A DNA stretch of 64,000 nucleotides from Polaribacter sp. SA4-12 (lineage in GTDB: Bacteria; Bacteroidota; Bacteroidia; Flavobacteriales; Flavobacteriaceae). Made by a program: the position numbers and the translations under genes. Shown here piece after piece: positions 15,874-24,941 of the stretch. Position 1 is the first letter of the stretch. The number at the start of each line of letters is the position of its first letter. The stretch is from the NCBI RefSeq assembly GCF_002163675.1, contig NZ_CP019334.1:506001-570000 (forward strand). Direction: 5' to 3'. The notes beneath the pieces are model-generated. The model was not told the origin of the DNA and made no database searches. It saw only the letters and a program-made list of their open reading frames with translations.

Positions 15874-16242
15874 CTACTCTACAATTACTTTCTCAATAGT
15901 AGCCGAAGAATCGCAACGTTTTACTAATAAACTTACATTTTCTAACTCTTTAGAACCTGTAATATAATATTCTGCACAAGGTTTTTGTCTCGGATTACTT
16001 TTACCGAAATCAACATCACCTGTATATAAAATTGTAGATATATTTAAAGTATCAATATCAAATTTATGCATCGCATTTTTAGCATCCTCAGAAAACAAAC
16101 GTTTTTTTAATCTGATTGTTTTTAATGTTCTTGCATCCATTCCGTAATCGAATGTAGCTTTTTTCTTTTGCCAGAAAAAATATACAGCAATACAACCTAA
16201 TGATAAACCTACTAAATAATATCCTATTCTTTTAATCAGCAT
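15874..16242 (-). CDS. DUF4258-like membrane-anchored protein (122 aa)
   Basis: One N-terminal membrane helix (about 6-24) anchors a small domain with DYGMDARTLKTIRLKKRLFSED, GDVDFGKSN and a C-terminal SATIEKVIVE. From memory this resembles flavobacterial DUF4258-annotated proteins that lie beside the alanine-dehydrogenase paralogue and tsaE; that name is a recollection and not a domain match. The start is ATG. It lies 48 nt downstream of the alanine-dehydrogenase paralogue on the same strand and is likely co-transcribed with it. Function unknown. Confidence 0.65.
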   Translation of the reverse strand: MLIKRIGYYLVGLSLGCIAVYFFWQKKKATFDYGMDARTLKTIRLKKRLFSEDAKNAMHKFDIDTLNISTILYTGDVDFGKSNPRQKPCAEYYITGSKELENVSLLVKRCDSSATIEKVIVE

Positions 16243-16290
16243 TGTAAAATTTTGAAGTGCAAATGTACTTTTTTGAATTTAAAAATAGCT

Positions 16291-17487
16291 TTATAATATC
16301 AATAAATTAATATCTCTAAAAGGTAAATCAAACCATTCTGCAACAGTTCTATTTGTTAGAATTCCGTGGTAAAAATACATTCCGTTTCGTAAACTTTTAT
16401 CAAAACGAGCAGCATTTTCGAATCCGCCTTCTTCAGCAATATTTAATAAATACGGAGTAAGAATATTACTTATAGATAATGAAGCAGTTCTTGCGTAACG
16501 CGCAGGAATATTAGGAACACAGTAATGTACAACACCATGTTTTATAAAAGTTGGTGTTTTATGTGTGGTTACATTTGAAGTTTCAAAACAACCACCTCTA
16601 TCGATACTTACATCAATAATTACTGCGCCTTCTTTCATCGTTTCTACCATTTCTTCAGTAGCACAAATAGGAGATCTATTTTTACCTCTAATTGCTCCAA
16701 TAGCAACATCTGCACGCATTAATGCTTTTGCAACAGATTTTGGTTGTAAAGTAGATGTATAAATTGGCGAATTTAAAGAATGTTGTAATTTTCTTAATTT
16801 ACTAATAGAATTATCAAAAACCTTAACTCTTGCACCTAATCCTAAAGCAGTTCTTGCAGCATATTCACCAACAGTTCCAGCTCCAAAAATAACAACACTA
16901 GAAGGAGGAACACCACCAATGTTTCCTAATAACAAACCATTTCCTTTATTAATTCCGCTCATTAATTCTGCAGCAATTAATACAGAAGCTGTTCCTGCAA
17001 TTTCACTTAACGATTTTACAATCGGATAGGTATCGTGATCATCTTTTATATAATCGAAAGAAACAGCAGTAATTCGCTTTTTCGCTAAACTTTCAAAGTA
17101 TTTTTTACATTGTGTTTTTAACTGTAAAGAAGAAATTAAAATTGCTTGTGGATTCATGTATCCAATTTCTGTTTCTGTTGGTGGAGCAACTTTTAAAATA
17201 ATATTACATTTAAAAGCTTCTTCAATATCGTAAGAAATTTTTGCACCAGCTTCAGAATATTCTCTATCCGAGTAATTTGCATTGTCTCCAGCACCAGTTT
17301 CTATAACAATTCTATGTCCATGAGTACACAAAGCAGAAACAGCATCTGGCGTTAAACAAACACGTTTTTCACTTAAATAAGTTTCTTTGGGCAAACCAAT
17401 AAACAATTCTCCTTTTTGTCTTTTAATCTCTAACATTTCTTCTTGCGGAAGTAATTCTTCTTTACTGAAAGGAGAAAATGAACTCAT
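16291..17487 (-). CDS. Alanine dehydrogenase / transhydrogenase-alpha family paralogue
   Basis: 398 residues. It keeps the family fold: N-terminal GLPKETYLSEKRVCLTPDAV, substrate lysine Lys99 (ILKVAPP), Rossmann motif IFGAGTVGEYAAR and the DVSIDRGGCFETS segment. It has an extra N-terminal 28 residues, and the position of the Ald catalytic histidine (His96 of the 9205-10305 enzyme) reads ISSLQLKTQ, without His. So it probably is not a normal alanine dehydrogenase, although it is usually annotated so. It starts 7 nt after tsaE and should be co-transcribed with it. Confidence 0.82.
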   Translation of the reverse strand: MSSFSPFSKEELLPQEEMLEIKRQKGELFIGLPKETYLSEKRVCLTPDAVSALCTHGHRIVIETGAGDNANYSDREYSEAGAKISYDIEEAFKCNIILKVAPPTETEIGYMNPQAILISSLQLKTQCKKYFESLAKKRITAVSFDYIKDDHDTYPIVKSLSEIAGTASVLIAAELMSGINKGNGLLLGNIGGVPPSSVVIFGAGTVGEYAARTALGLGARVKVFDNSISKLRKLQHSLNSPIYTSTLQPKSVAKALMRADVAIGAIRGKNRSPICATEEMVETMKEGAVIIDVSIDRGGCFETSNVTTHKTPTFIKHGVVHYCVPNIPARYARTASLSISNILTPYLLNIAEEGGFENAARFDKSLRNGMYFYHGILTNRTVAEWFDLPFRDINLLIL

Positions 17488-17494
17488 AGTTTGT

Positions 17495-17902
17495 TTATTT
17501 TAGTTGAATATTGCGTTGTTCATCATCTAAAATAGATAAATGGATTTGAACAGCTTCTAAAGGTAATAAATTTTCTATGTTTTCTGGCCATTCTACCAAA
17601 CACCAAGCGTTATTATCGAAATATTCTTCAATTCCCATGTCTAAAGCTTCTTCTTCTTCTTCAATTCTGTAAAAATCAAAATGGAAAACTCTTTCTTCTT
17701 TTGACGTTTGATATTCATTTACCAAAGAAAAAGTAGGAGAGGAGATGTTATCTAAAACACCAAGTTGCTTACAAATTTCTTTAATAAGTGTTGTTTTACC
17801 AACGCCCATTTGTCCGTAAAATAGTAATGTTTTATTTTCTACAGATGAAATAAGTTCTGAAGCAATAGAAGATAAATCTTCTAAAGAATAGTTTTTGTTC
17901 AT
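17495..17902 (-). CDS. tsaE: tRNA threonylcarbamoyladenosine biosynthesis ATPase TsaE
   Basis: 135 residues. Walker A GQMGVGKTTLIKEI (about 30-43), SSPTFSLVNEY switch region (about 54-64), and HFDFYRIEEEEEALDMGIEEYF followed by the ValGlu-Trp motif (CLVEWPENI). TsaE is the ATPase partner of TsaB-TsaD that installs t6A at position 37 of ANN-decoding tRNAs. It heads a three-gene run with the alanine-dehydrogenase paralogue and the DUF4258-like protein, and follows porX on the same strand. Confidence 0.94.
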   Translation of the reverse strand: MNKNYSLEDLSSIASELISSVENKTLLFYGQMGVGKTTLIKEICKQLGVLDNISSPTFSLVNEYQTSKEERVFHFDFYRIEEEEEALDMGIEEYFDNNAWCLVEWPENIENLLPLEAVQIHLSILDDEQRNIQLK

Positions 17903-17968
17903 TTAACAAAAATAGTGAAATTTTGATCACATAGAAACAGTAGATAGCATAGTTTATAAATAGAAAAA

Positions 17969-18005
17969 AATAATCTGACAGATTTTTAAAGTCTGTCAGA
18001 TTATT
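17969..18005. repeat. 14-bp inverted repeat AATAATCTGACAGA
   Basis: Perfect arms 17969-17982 and 17992-18005 around TTTTTAAAG. It lies downstream of porX and upstream of tsaE. It may act as a weak terminator but lacks a long T tract on either side; similar CTGACAGA hairpins occur between flavobacterial genes. Confidence 0.7.
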
Positions 18006-18012
18006 TTAATTT

Positions 18013-18120
18013 ATGAAATTCAGCTGGCAAACAATTTTAGCCCTGATTGAACGGTTTGTTTGAGCTCTTTTTGTTTTTTGACAAAAAAGCGAGTAGTGAA
18101 AGCAGGAAATAGCTTCTTAT
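18013..18120. other. Structured intergenic repeat-like segment after porX
   Basis: Contains AGCCCTGATTGAACGG, a hairpin CTTTTTGT-TTTTTG-ACAAAAAAG (about 18067-18090) and AAAGCAGGAAATAGCTTC. These blocks resemble a conserved flavobacterial intergenic element (AGCCC...hairpin...GCGGGAAATAGC) that I know only as a recurring pattern. No ORF. Confidence 0.4.
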
Positions 18121-18124
18121 TATT

Positions 18125-19672
18125 TTACTTCGGACTATAAACAGCACAAGGAATAATCACTTCTTCCAAAGAAATTCCACCATGTTGATACGTGTTTTTA
18201 TAGTATTTTACAAAGTGATTAAAGTTATTTGGATACGCAAAAAATAAATCTTCTTTTGCAAAAATAAATGAACTATTCATCGCTATTGTTGGTAAAAAAA
18301 TGTCTTTCGGGTTTCTTACCGCATAAACGTCTTTGTCTTCATAAGAGAGACTTCTACCTGTTTTATAACGAAGGTTTGCACTAATATTTTTATCACCAAT
18401 TACTTTTGTTGGGTGTTTACAATTAATAGTACCATGATCTGTTGTAATAATTAATTTCTGACCTAATTGTTGTGCTTTTTGTATAATTTCGAACAAAGGA
18501 GAATTTCTAAACCAACTTAATGTTAAACTTCTGTAAGCCTTGTCATCACCAGCCAATTCTTTAATAACTTCCATTTCTGTTTTAGAATGAGAAAGCATAT
18601 CCACAAAATTATAAACAACAGCTGTTAAATCGTTTTGTTTTGTTCCGTTATAATTATCTGCTAAATCTTTACCATTTTTTAGATTCGTAATTTTATAATA
18701 TTCATGTTTTATATCTAAACCTAAGCGTTTTATTTGTGCTGATAAAAAGTCGTTTTCAAACAAATTCATTCCACCTTCATCTGTGTCATTTTTCCAAAAA
18801 TTTGGATGACGTTTTTCCATTTCAGACGGCATTAATCCAGAGAAAATAGCATTTCTTGCATATTGAGTTGCCGTAGGTAAAATAGAGAAGTAAGAATATT
18901 CTTCGTCTTTTTTGTAATGATTATTAATTAAAGGTTCTAAAATTCTGTATTGATCGTAACGTAAATTATCAATTACAACCCATAAAACTCCTTGGTCTTT
19001 ACTTAATTCCGGAACTACATAATCTTTAAATAATGTATGTGAAAAAGTAGGTTTGTCGTTAGAAGTTAAAAAATCTTCATAGTTCTTTTTGATAAACTTA
19101 AAAAACTGATTATTCGCTTCTTGTTTCTGACTTTCTAAAATACCTAACATTCCTGGATCACTAATGTTTTCTAATTCAAGTTCCCAGTGAACTAACTTTT
19201 TATACAGTTCAATCCATTCTTCATAAGAATTTACCATCGCTAAATCCATAGAGATTTTTCTAAATTCTTGCTGATAACTAGATGTTGTTTTTTCAGTAAC
19301 TAAACGAGAATGATCTAAGTTCTTTTTTAAACTCAATAAAATCTGACTCGGGTTTACAGGTTTAATTAAATAATCGGCAATTTTAGAGCCAATTGCTTCT
19401 TCCATTATATATTCTTCCTCACTTTTAGTAATCATAACCACAGGCAAATTTGCTTGTTTCTGTTTAATTTCTGCAAGTGTATCTAAACCCGTTAAACCAG
19501 GCATATTTTCATCTAAAAAAACAATATCAAAATTTTCTTCATCTACTAAATCAATTGCATCTGCACCATTTGTACAAGTTGTTACTTTGTAGTTTTTGCG
19601 TTCTAAAAAAAGAATGTGAGGTTTTAGTAATTCTATCTCATCATCAACCCATAAAATCTGTATACGGCTCAT
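18125..19672 (-). CDS. porX: PorX, response regulator with PglZ phosphatase domain (type IX secretion)
   Basis: 515 residues. The receiver domain (1-120) has acidic Asp10/Asp11 (WVDDE), phospho-acceptor Asp54 (FLDENMPG) and the conserved lysine in YLIKPVNP. The PglZ/alkaline-phosphatase-like domain (about 200-515) has metal and catalytic motifs VIDNLRYDQ, LPTATQYARNAIFSGLMP and TTDHGTINCKHP. PorX is a regulator of the Bacteroidetes type IX secretion system, acting with PorY and an ECF sigma factor, and hydrolyses cyclic oligonucleotides in studied homologues. No porY is seen here. Divergent from the HD hydrolase gene. Confidence 0.95.
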   Translation of the reverse strand: MSRIQILWVDDEIELLKPHILFLERKNYKVTTCTNGADAIDLVDEENFDIVFLDENMPGLTGLDTLAEIKQKQANLPVVMITKSEEEYIMEEAIGSKIADYLIKPVNPSQILLSLKKNLDHSRLVTEKTTSSYQQEFRKISMDLAMVNSYEEWIELYKKLVHWELELENISDPGMLGILESQKQEANNQFFKFIKKNYEDFLTSNDKPTFSHTLFKDYVVPELSKDQGVLWVVIDNLRYDQYRILEPLINNHYKKDEEYSYFSILPTATQYARNAIFSGLMPSEMEKRHPNFWKNDTDEGGMNLFENDFLSAQIKRLGLDIKHEYYKITNLKNGKDLADNYNGTKQNDLTAVVYNFVDMLSHSKTEMEVIKELAGDDKAYRSLTLSWFRNSPLFEIIQKAQQLGQKLIITTDHGTINCKHPTKVIGDKNISANLRYKTGRSLSYEDKDVYAVRNPKDIFLPTIAMNSSFIFAKEDLFFAYPNNFNHFVKYYKNTYQHGGISLEEVIIPCAVYSPK

Positions 19673-19803
19673 ATTTCGTTTGTAATTTTAACATTTAACG
19701 ATAAAAGTAACTAATTGTTATACTTTTTGAGTTTTAAAAATGATAAAATATTGCCAAAAAAAATAATGTTTGTACTTTGCGATAGATTGATAAATTTTTT
19801 CTT

Positions 19804-21027
19804 TTGAATACTAAAAAGCCTAATAAATTAAAGATTCTAAATGATCCCATTTATGGTTTCATACAAATACCAAGTACTTTAATTTTTGATATTATTGAAC
19901 ATCCTTATTTTCAGCGTTTAAGAAGGATTACACAAATGGGATTTTCTAATTTAGTGTATCCTGGTGCAAATCACACGCGTTTTCATCACGCAATTGGTTG
20001 TATGCATTTAATGCAAAAAGCCGTTAGAGTTTTACATTTTAAACAAATTGCAATTTCTAAAGAAGAAGAAAATGCATTGTACATTGCTATTTTATTACAT
20101 GATATTGGCCATGGAGCATTTTCTCATGCTTTAGAACACAGTATTGTTAGTGGAATTTCTCATGAAGAAATTTCTCTGAAGTTTATGAAAAAGTTAAATG
20201 ATGAGTTTGATGGGAAACTTGATTTAGCTATTGAAATTTTTGAAGGAAAATATCCACGTAAATTTTTATGTCAATTAATTTCTAGTCAGTTAGATATTGA
20301 TCGATTAGATTATTTAAAAAGAGACAGTTTTTATACAGGTGTAACAGAAGGAAATATTTCATCAGACAGATTAATTGCAATGATGAATGTGAAAGATGAT
20401 GAGCTAGTTATTGAAGAAAAAGGGATTTATTCTGTAGAAAAATTCTTGATTGCTAGACGTTTAATGTATTGGCAAGTCTATTTACATAAAACAGGTTTAG
20501 TTGCTGAAAACATGTTGGTTAATGTTTTAAAAAGAGCTAAGGAGTTGGCTGAAAAAGGAGTGGAGCTATATGCTAATTCCTCTTTAAAATATTTCTTGTA
20601 CAATCAAATATCTGAAGATAATTTTGATGATAAAACATTAGAGATGTTTTCTAAATTAGATGATTATGATGTTCTTTCTGCAATTAAAGAATGGTCTAAT
20701 CACGAAGATAAAGTGCTTTCTTTATTATCAAAAATGATAATTGATAGAAAATTACTTAGAATTGAAATTCAACAAAAAGAATTTGATGAAGTAGTTATAA
20801 ATAAAAAAATAAAAATAGTTTCTCAAGAATTAGCACTTTCTGAGAGTGAAGCAAAATTCTTTGTTTTTACAAAAAGGATTATAAATCAGGCTTATCAGCA
20901 AGAAAAACCTATTTATATCCTTGATAAAAAAGGAAATCTAAAGGATATTGCAAAAGCATCTGACCAATTAAATTTACAGGCACTTACAAATCCAGTCATA
21001 AAACATTTTATTTGTTACCCAAAGTAG
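19804..21027 (+). CDS. HD-domain phosphohydrolase (dGTPase/SAMHD-like)
   Basis: 407 residues. Metal-binding set: His of RFHHAIGCMH (about 58-67), the HD pair in LLHDIGHGAFSHALE (about 98-112), and Asp of QLDIDRLDYLKRDSFYTG (about 160-177). The fold matches SAMHD1-like dNTP triphosphohydrolases common in this phylum. TTG is used as start; no ATG occurs before the conserved LNDPIYGFIQIP. It ends 46 nt before the lpxD start, whose promoter lies inside that gap. Confidence 0.88.
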   Translation: MNTKKPNKLKILNDPIYGFIQIPSTLIFDIIEHPYFQRLRRITQMGFSNLVYPGANHTRFHHAIGCMHLMQKAVRVLHFKQIAISKEEENALYIAILLHDIGHGAFSHALEHSIVSGISHEEISLKFMKKLNDEFDGKLDLAIEIFEGKYPRKFLCQLISSQLDIDRLDYLKRDSFYTGVTEGNISSDRLIAMMNVKDDELVIEEKGIYSVEKFLIARRLMYWQVYLHKTGLVAENMLVNVLKRAKELAEKGVELYANSSLKYFLYNQISEDNFDDKTLEMFSKLDDYDVLSAIKEWSNHEDKVLSLLSKMIIDRKLLRIEIQQKEFDEVVINKKIKIVSQELALSESEAKFFVFTKRIINQAYQQEKPIYILDKKGNLKDIAKASDQLNLQALTNPVIKHFICYPK

Positions 21028-21059
21028 CAATGAGATTAGCCAAATCACTATAAATTTTA

Positions 21060-21067
21060 TATTTTTG
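21060..21067 (+). promoter_or_regulatory. -7 box TATTTTTG of the lpxD-lpxC/fabZ-lpxA-efp operon
   Basis: Perfect TAnnTTTG box. Transcription would start near 21073, directly at the ATG at 21074, so the lpxD mRNA may be almost leaderless. The in-frame TTG at 21065 lies inside the box and cannot be the start. Confidence 0.75.
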
Positions 21068-21073
21068 CGTCTA

Positions 21074-22117
21074 ATGAAATTCACAGCAAAACAAATAGCA
21101 GATATTTTAGAAGGTGAAATTGTGGGAAACCCCAATGAAGAAGTTTCTAAATTATCTAAAATAGAAGAAGGAGAAAAAGGTTCATTAACCTTTCTTTCAA
21201 ACCCGAAATACAACTCTTTTTTATACACTACAAATGCTTCAGTTGCTATAGTTAGCAATACTTTTCAGCCAGAAAAAGTAATTACTACAACTTTAATAAA
21301 AGTAGAAAACGCTTATGAAGCATTTTCTAAAATATTAGCGTTTTATAACGAAGTAAAGAATAATAAAACGGGTAGAGAAAATCCACATTTTATGTCAGAT
21401 TCAGCAAAAATTGGCGAAAATGAATATATTGGTGCATTCTCATATATTGGTGAAAATGTAATTTTAGGAGATAATGTTAAAATTTATCCTAGTTCTTATA
21501 TTGGAGACAATACAACTATTGGTGATAATTGTGTTATATTTTCTGGTGTTAAAATTTATTCAGAAACGAGTATCGGTCATAATTGTAAAATTCATTCAGG
21601 TGCCATCATTGGTTCTGACGGATTTGGATTTGCGCCAAGTGAAAATGGAGAATATACAGCAATACCACAGATTGGTAATGTAATTATTGAAGATAATGTA
21701 GATATAGGCTCTGCATGCACTATTGATAGAGCTACAATGGGATCTACCATTATAAGAAAAGGAGTTAAATTAGATAACCAAATACAAGTAGCCCATAATG
21801 TAGAAATAGGAAGTAATACTGTTATTGCTTCTCAAACCGGTATTGCTGGTTCTACAAAAATTGGTAAGAATTGTATGATAGGTGGTCAAGTAGGAATTTC
21901 AGGTCATTTAAAAATTGGAAATAATGTTAAAATACTTGCTCAAGCTGGTATTTCTAAAAGCATTAAAGATGATGAAATAGTGAACGGAACACCTGCTTTT
22001 AAAGTACAAGATTTTAATAAAAGTTATGTCTATTTTAAAAATTTACCTAAAATAGCATCAAAAATTAATAATATAGAAAAAGAGTTGAAGACTCAAAAAC
22101 CAACAATAAATGAGTAA
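21074..22117 (+). CDS. lpxD: UDP-3-O-acylglucosamine N-acyltransferase LpxD
   Basis: 347 residues from the ATG at 21074. An N-terminal uridine-binding domain (about 1-100, LTFLSNPKYNSFLYTT) precedes hexapeptide repeats of a left-handed beta-helix (IGDNTTIGDNC, IGHNCKIHSGA). The catalytic histidine is His241 (QVAHNVEIG). Third step of lipid A synthesis: adds the N-linked 3-hydroxyacyl chain. The start is fixed by the promoter box at 21060, which contains the alternative TTG. It overlaps lpxC/fabZ by 8 nt. A second lpxD-like gene lies at 24942. Confidence 0.95.
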   Translation: MKFTAKQIADILEGEIVGNPNEEVSKLSKIEEGEKGSLTFLSNPKYNSFLYTTNASVAIVSNTFQPEKVITTTLIKVENAYEAFSKILAFYNEVKNNKTGRENPHFMSDSAKIGENEYIGAFSYIGENVILGDNVKIYPSSYIGDNTTIGDNCVIFSGVKIYSETSIGHNCKIHSGAIIGSDGFGFAPSENGEYTAIPQIGNVIIEDNVDIGSACTIDRATMGSTIIRKGVKLDNQIQVAHNVEIGSNTVIASQTGIAGSTKIGKNCMIGGQVGISGHLKIGNNVKILAQAGISKSIKDDEIVNGTPAFKVQDFNKSYVYFKNLPKIASKINNIEKELKTQKPTINE

Positions 22118-23501
22118 GAAACAAAAAACAATACAGAAAGAAGTTAGTTTATCTGGTGTAGGAATTCACACAGGTAGAACAGTAAATATGACCATAAAAC
22201 CTGCACCTGTAAATCATGGTTTTGCTTTTAGTAGAATAGATTTAGAAGGATCACCAATTATAGGTGCAAAAGCAGAATATGTTGTAAATACACAGAGAGG
22301 AACAAATTTAGAGAAAAATGGTGTTCAAATTCAGACTTCAGAACATGTATTAGCTGCAGCTGTTGGTTTAGATATCGATAACCTTTTAATAGAACTAGAT
22401 TCTTCTGAGCCACCAATTATGGATGGTTCTTCTAAATACTTTGTAGAAGCTTTAGAAAAAGCAGGAATTGAAGAACAAGATGCAGATATTGAAGAGTATG
22501 TTGTTAAAGAAATCATCTCATATAAAGATGAAGCTACTGGAAGCGAAATAATTTTAATGCCTTCAGATAAATATGAAGTAACAGCAATGGTAGATTTTGG
22601 AACAAAAATTCTAGGAACTCAGAATGCTACTTTAGATAAAATGTCTGATTTTAAAGACGAAATTGCAGACGCTAGAACTTTCAGTTTTTTACATGAAATT
22701 GAAATGCTTTTAGAAAACGACCTAATTAAAGGTGGTGATTTAAATAACGCTATTGTTTATGTAGACAAAGAATTGTCTTCTGGAACAATGGAAAAATTGA
22801 AAAAAGCATTTAAGAAAGACGATATTACTGTTAAACCAAATGGTATTTTAGATAACCTTACTTTACATTGGGCTAATGAAGCTGCTAGACATAAATTATT
22901 AGATGTAATTGGTGATTTAGCTTTAGTTGGAATTAGAATTAAAGGAAAAGTAATTGCAAATAAACCAGGACATTTAATTAATACTCAGTTTGCTAAAAAG
23001 TTAGCAAAAATTATTAAGACAGAAAAAAGAAATAATGTTCCTTCTTATGATTTGAATCAACCTCCATTATTGGACATTCATCAAATTATGGACATTCTTC
23101 CTCATAGACCACCGTTTTTATTGATTGATAGAATTTTAGAACTTTCTGACAAGCATGTTGTGGGTATGAAGAATGTGACAATGAATGAAAACTTTTTCGT
23201 TGGTCACTTTCCAGGTTCTCCAGTAATGCCAGGAGTTTTACAAGTTGAAGCAATGGCGCAGTGTGGTGGAGTTTTAGTACTAAATACAGTACCAGATCCA
23301 GAAAATTATCTAACTTATTTTATGAAGATGGATAAAGTAAAATTTAAGCAAAAAGTTTTACCTGGTGATACTATTATATTCAAATGTGAATTAATCACGC
23401 CAATTAGAAGAGGTATTTGTCATATGCAAGCGTATGCTTATGCAAACGGAAGAATAGTTGCAGAAGCTGAATTAATGGCACAAATTGCTAGAAAAAAATA
23501 A
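22110..23501 (+). CDS. lpxC/fabZ: Bifunctional LpxC deacetylase / FabZ dehydratase
   Basis: 463-residue fusion. The LpxC part (1-300) has the zinc ligands in SEHVLAA and HKLLDVIGDLAL plus DARTFSFLHE; it removes the acetyl group of UDP-3-O-acyl-GlcNAc, the committed step of lipid A synthesis. The FabZ part (about 315-463) has LPHRPPFLLIDRI, the catalytic His in GHFPGSPVMPG and Glu in QVEAMAQ; it dehydrates 3-hydroxyacyl-ACP. The two enzymes compete for 3-hydroxyacyl-ACP pools, so the fusion, standard in Bacteroidetes, balances lipid A and phospholipid synthesis. Gap to lpxA: 3 nt. Confidence 0.97.
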   Translation: MSKKQKTIQKEVSLSGVGIHTGRTVNMTIKPAPVNHGFAFSRIDLEGSPIIGAKAEYVVNTQRGTNLEKNGVQIQTSEHVLAAAVGLDIDNLLIELDSSEPPIMDGSSKYFVEALEKAGIEEQDADIEEYVVKEIISYKDEATGSEIILMPSDKYEVTAMVDFGTKILGTQNATLDKMSDFKDEIADARTFSFLHEIEMLLENDLIKGGDLNNAIVYVDKELSSGTMEKLKKAFKKDDITVKPNGILDNLTLHWANEAARHKLLDVIGDLALVGIRIKGKVIANKPGHLINTQFAKKLAKIIKTEKRNNVPSYDLNQPPLLDIHQIMDILPHRPPFLLIDRILELSDKHVVGMKNVTMNENFFVGHFPGSPVMPGVLQVEAMAQCGGVLVLNTVPDPENYLTYFMKMDKVKFKQKVLPGDTIIFKCELITPIRRGICHMQAYAYANGRIVAEAELMAQIARKK

Positions 23502-23504
23502 ATT

Positions 23505-24290
23505 ATGAATCAACCATTAGCGTATGTACATCCGCAAGCAAAAATAGCAAGAAACGTAGTAATTGAACCTTTTACTACAATTCATAACAACGTAACAATC
23601 GGTTCTGGAACATGGATTGGTTCTAATGTTACCATAATGGAAGGTGCAAAAATCGGTAAAAATTGTAGAATCTTTCCTGGAGCAGTTATTTCTGCAATTC
23701 CACAAGATTTAAAATATGATGATGAAGAAACTACTGTAGAAATTGGTGATAACGTTACAATTAGAGAATGTGTTACTATAAATAGAGGTACAACAGATAG
23801 AATGAAAACCAAAATTGGTGATAATTGTTTAATTATGGCCTATTGTCATGTTGCTCATGATACTTTTGTTGGAGATAATTGTATTTTTTCTAACAACACT
23901 ACTTTAGCGGGGCATGTAACCATTGGAGACAATGTTGTTTTAGCAGGTATGGTTGCTGTACATCAATTTGCATCTGTTGGTAATCATGCATTTGTTACTG
24001 GAGGTTCTTTAGTAAGAAAAGATGTTCCACCATTTGTAAAAGCTGCAAGAGAGCCTTTATCTTATGTTGGTATTAACTCTGTAGGTTTAAGAAGAAGAGG
24101 ATTTTCTACAGAAAAAATTAGAGAAATTCAGAATATATATAGAATTTTATTTCAAAAAAATTATAACAATTCCCAAGCAATTGATATCATTGAAGCAGAG
24201 ATGGAGGCTACTCCAGAACGCGATGAAATCGTTCAATTTATTAAAGATTCGCATAGAGGAATTATGAAAGGATATTATAAAGCTAATTAA
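23505..24290 (+). CDS. lpxA: UDP-N-acetylglucosamine O-acyltransferase LpxA
   Basis: 261 residues, normal length. Hexapeptide-repeat beta-helix followed by a helical C-terminal domain (GLRRRGFSTEKIREIQNIYRI). The catalytic histidine is in YCHVAHDTFVGDNC; VHQFASVGNHAFVTGGS is another LpxA hallmark. First acylation step of lipid A. Third gene of the operon, 9 nt before efp. Confidence 0.97.
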   Translation: MNQPLAYVHPQAKIARNVVIEPFTTIHNNVTIGSGTWIGSNVTIMEGAKIGKNCRIFPGAVISAIPQDLKYDDEETTVEIGDNVTIRECVTINRGTTDRMKTKIGDNCLIMAYCHVAHDTFVGDNCIFSNNTTLAGHVTIGDNVVLAGMVAVHQFASVGNHAFVTGGSLVRKDVPPFVKAAREPLSYVGINSVGLRRRGFSTEKIREIQNIYRILFQKNYNNSQAIDIIEAEMEATPERDEIVQFIKDSHRGIMKGYYKAN

Positions 24291-24299
24291 AAGATAAAA

Positions 24300-24866
24300 A
24301 TGGCAACAACATCAGACATTAGAAACGGATTGTGTATTAAGTATAATAATGACATCTACAAAGTAATTGAATTCTTACATGTAAAGCCTGGAAAAGGCCC
24401 CGCTTTTGTAAGAACAAAATTAAAAAGTGTTACTAATGGAAAAGTAGTAGATAACACATTTCCTGCAGGTAGAAAAATTGAAGATATTCGTGTTGAAACT
24501 CATAAATTTCAATACTTATATAATGAAGGAGAAACGTATCATTTTATGAATCAAAAAGATTATTCTCAGATTCAATTAGAGAAAAATGTTTTAGATTCTC
24601 CAGAGTTAATGAAAGAAGGAGAAGTTGTAACCATTATTATCAACTCAGAAGATGAAATGCCTTTATCTGTAGAAATGCCAGCAAGTGTTATATTAGAAGT
24701 TACTCATACAGAACCTGGTGTTAAAGGAAATACTGCTACTAATGCAACAAAACCTGCAACTGTAGAAAGTGGAGCTACTGTAAATGTTCCTTTATTTATT
24801 AATGAAGGAGATAAAATTAAAGTAGAAACTACTAAGGGTACTTATCAAGAAAGAATTAAAGAGTAA
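24300..24866 (+). CDS. efp: Elongation factor P
   Basis: 188 residues with the KOW-like N-terminal domain and two OB domains. The tip loop HVKPGKGPAFVR carries Lys32, the position that is post-translationally modified in many bacteria. EF-P relieves ribosome stalling at polyproline. Its linkage to lpxA is common in this phylum. A hairpin terminator follows 14 nt after the stop. Confidence 0.97.
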   Translation: MATTSDIRNGLCIKYNNDIYKVIEFLHVKPGKGPAFVRTKLKSVTNGKVVDNTFPAGRKIEDIRVETHKFQYLYNEGETYHFMNQKDYSQIQLEKNVLDSPELMKEGEVVTIIINSEDEMPLSVEMPASVILEVTHTEPGVKGNTATNATKPATVESGATVNVPLFINEGDKIKVETTKGTYQERIKE

Positions 24867-24880
24867 AGAATAGTCTTTAT

Positions 24881-24920
24881 AAAAGAGTCTTCAGATAAAA
24901 TAAGTTCTGAAGGCTCTTTT
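24881..24920 (+). terminator. Hairpin terminator after efp
   Basis: Stem AAAAGAGTCTTCAGA (24881-24895) / TCTGAAGGCTCTTTT (24906-24920), one G-T pair, loop of 10 nt, ending in TTTT. Confidence 0.8.
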
Positions 24921-24941
24921 ATGAAAATTACCCATTGAAAT

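Noticed and set aside
16291..17487. Calling the second Ald-like gene a plain alanine dehydrogenase
   Set aside because: The catalytic histidine position is not conserved, so only a family-level call is made.
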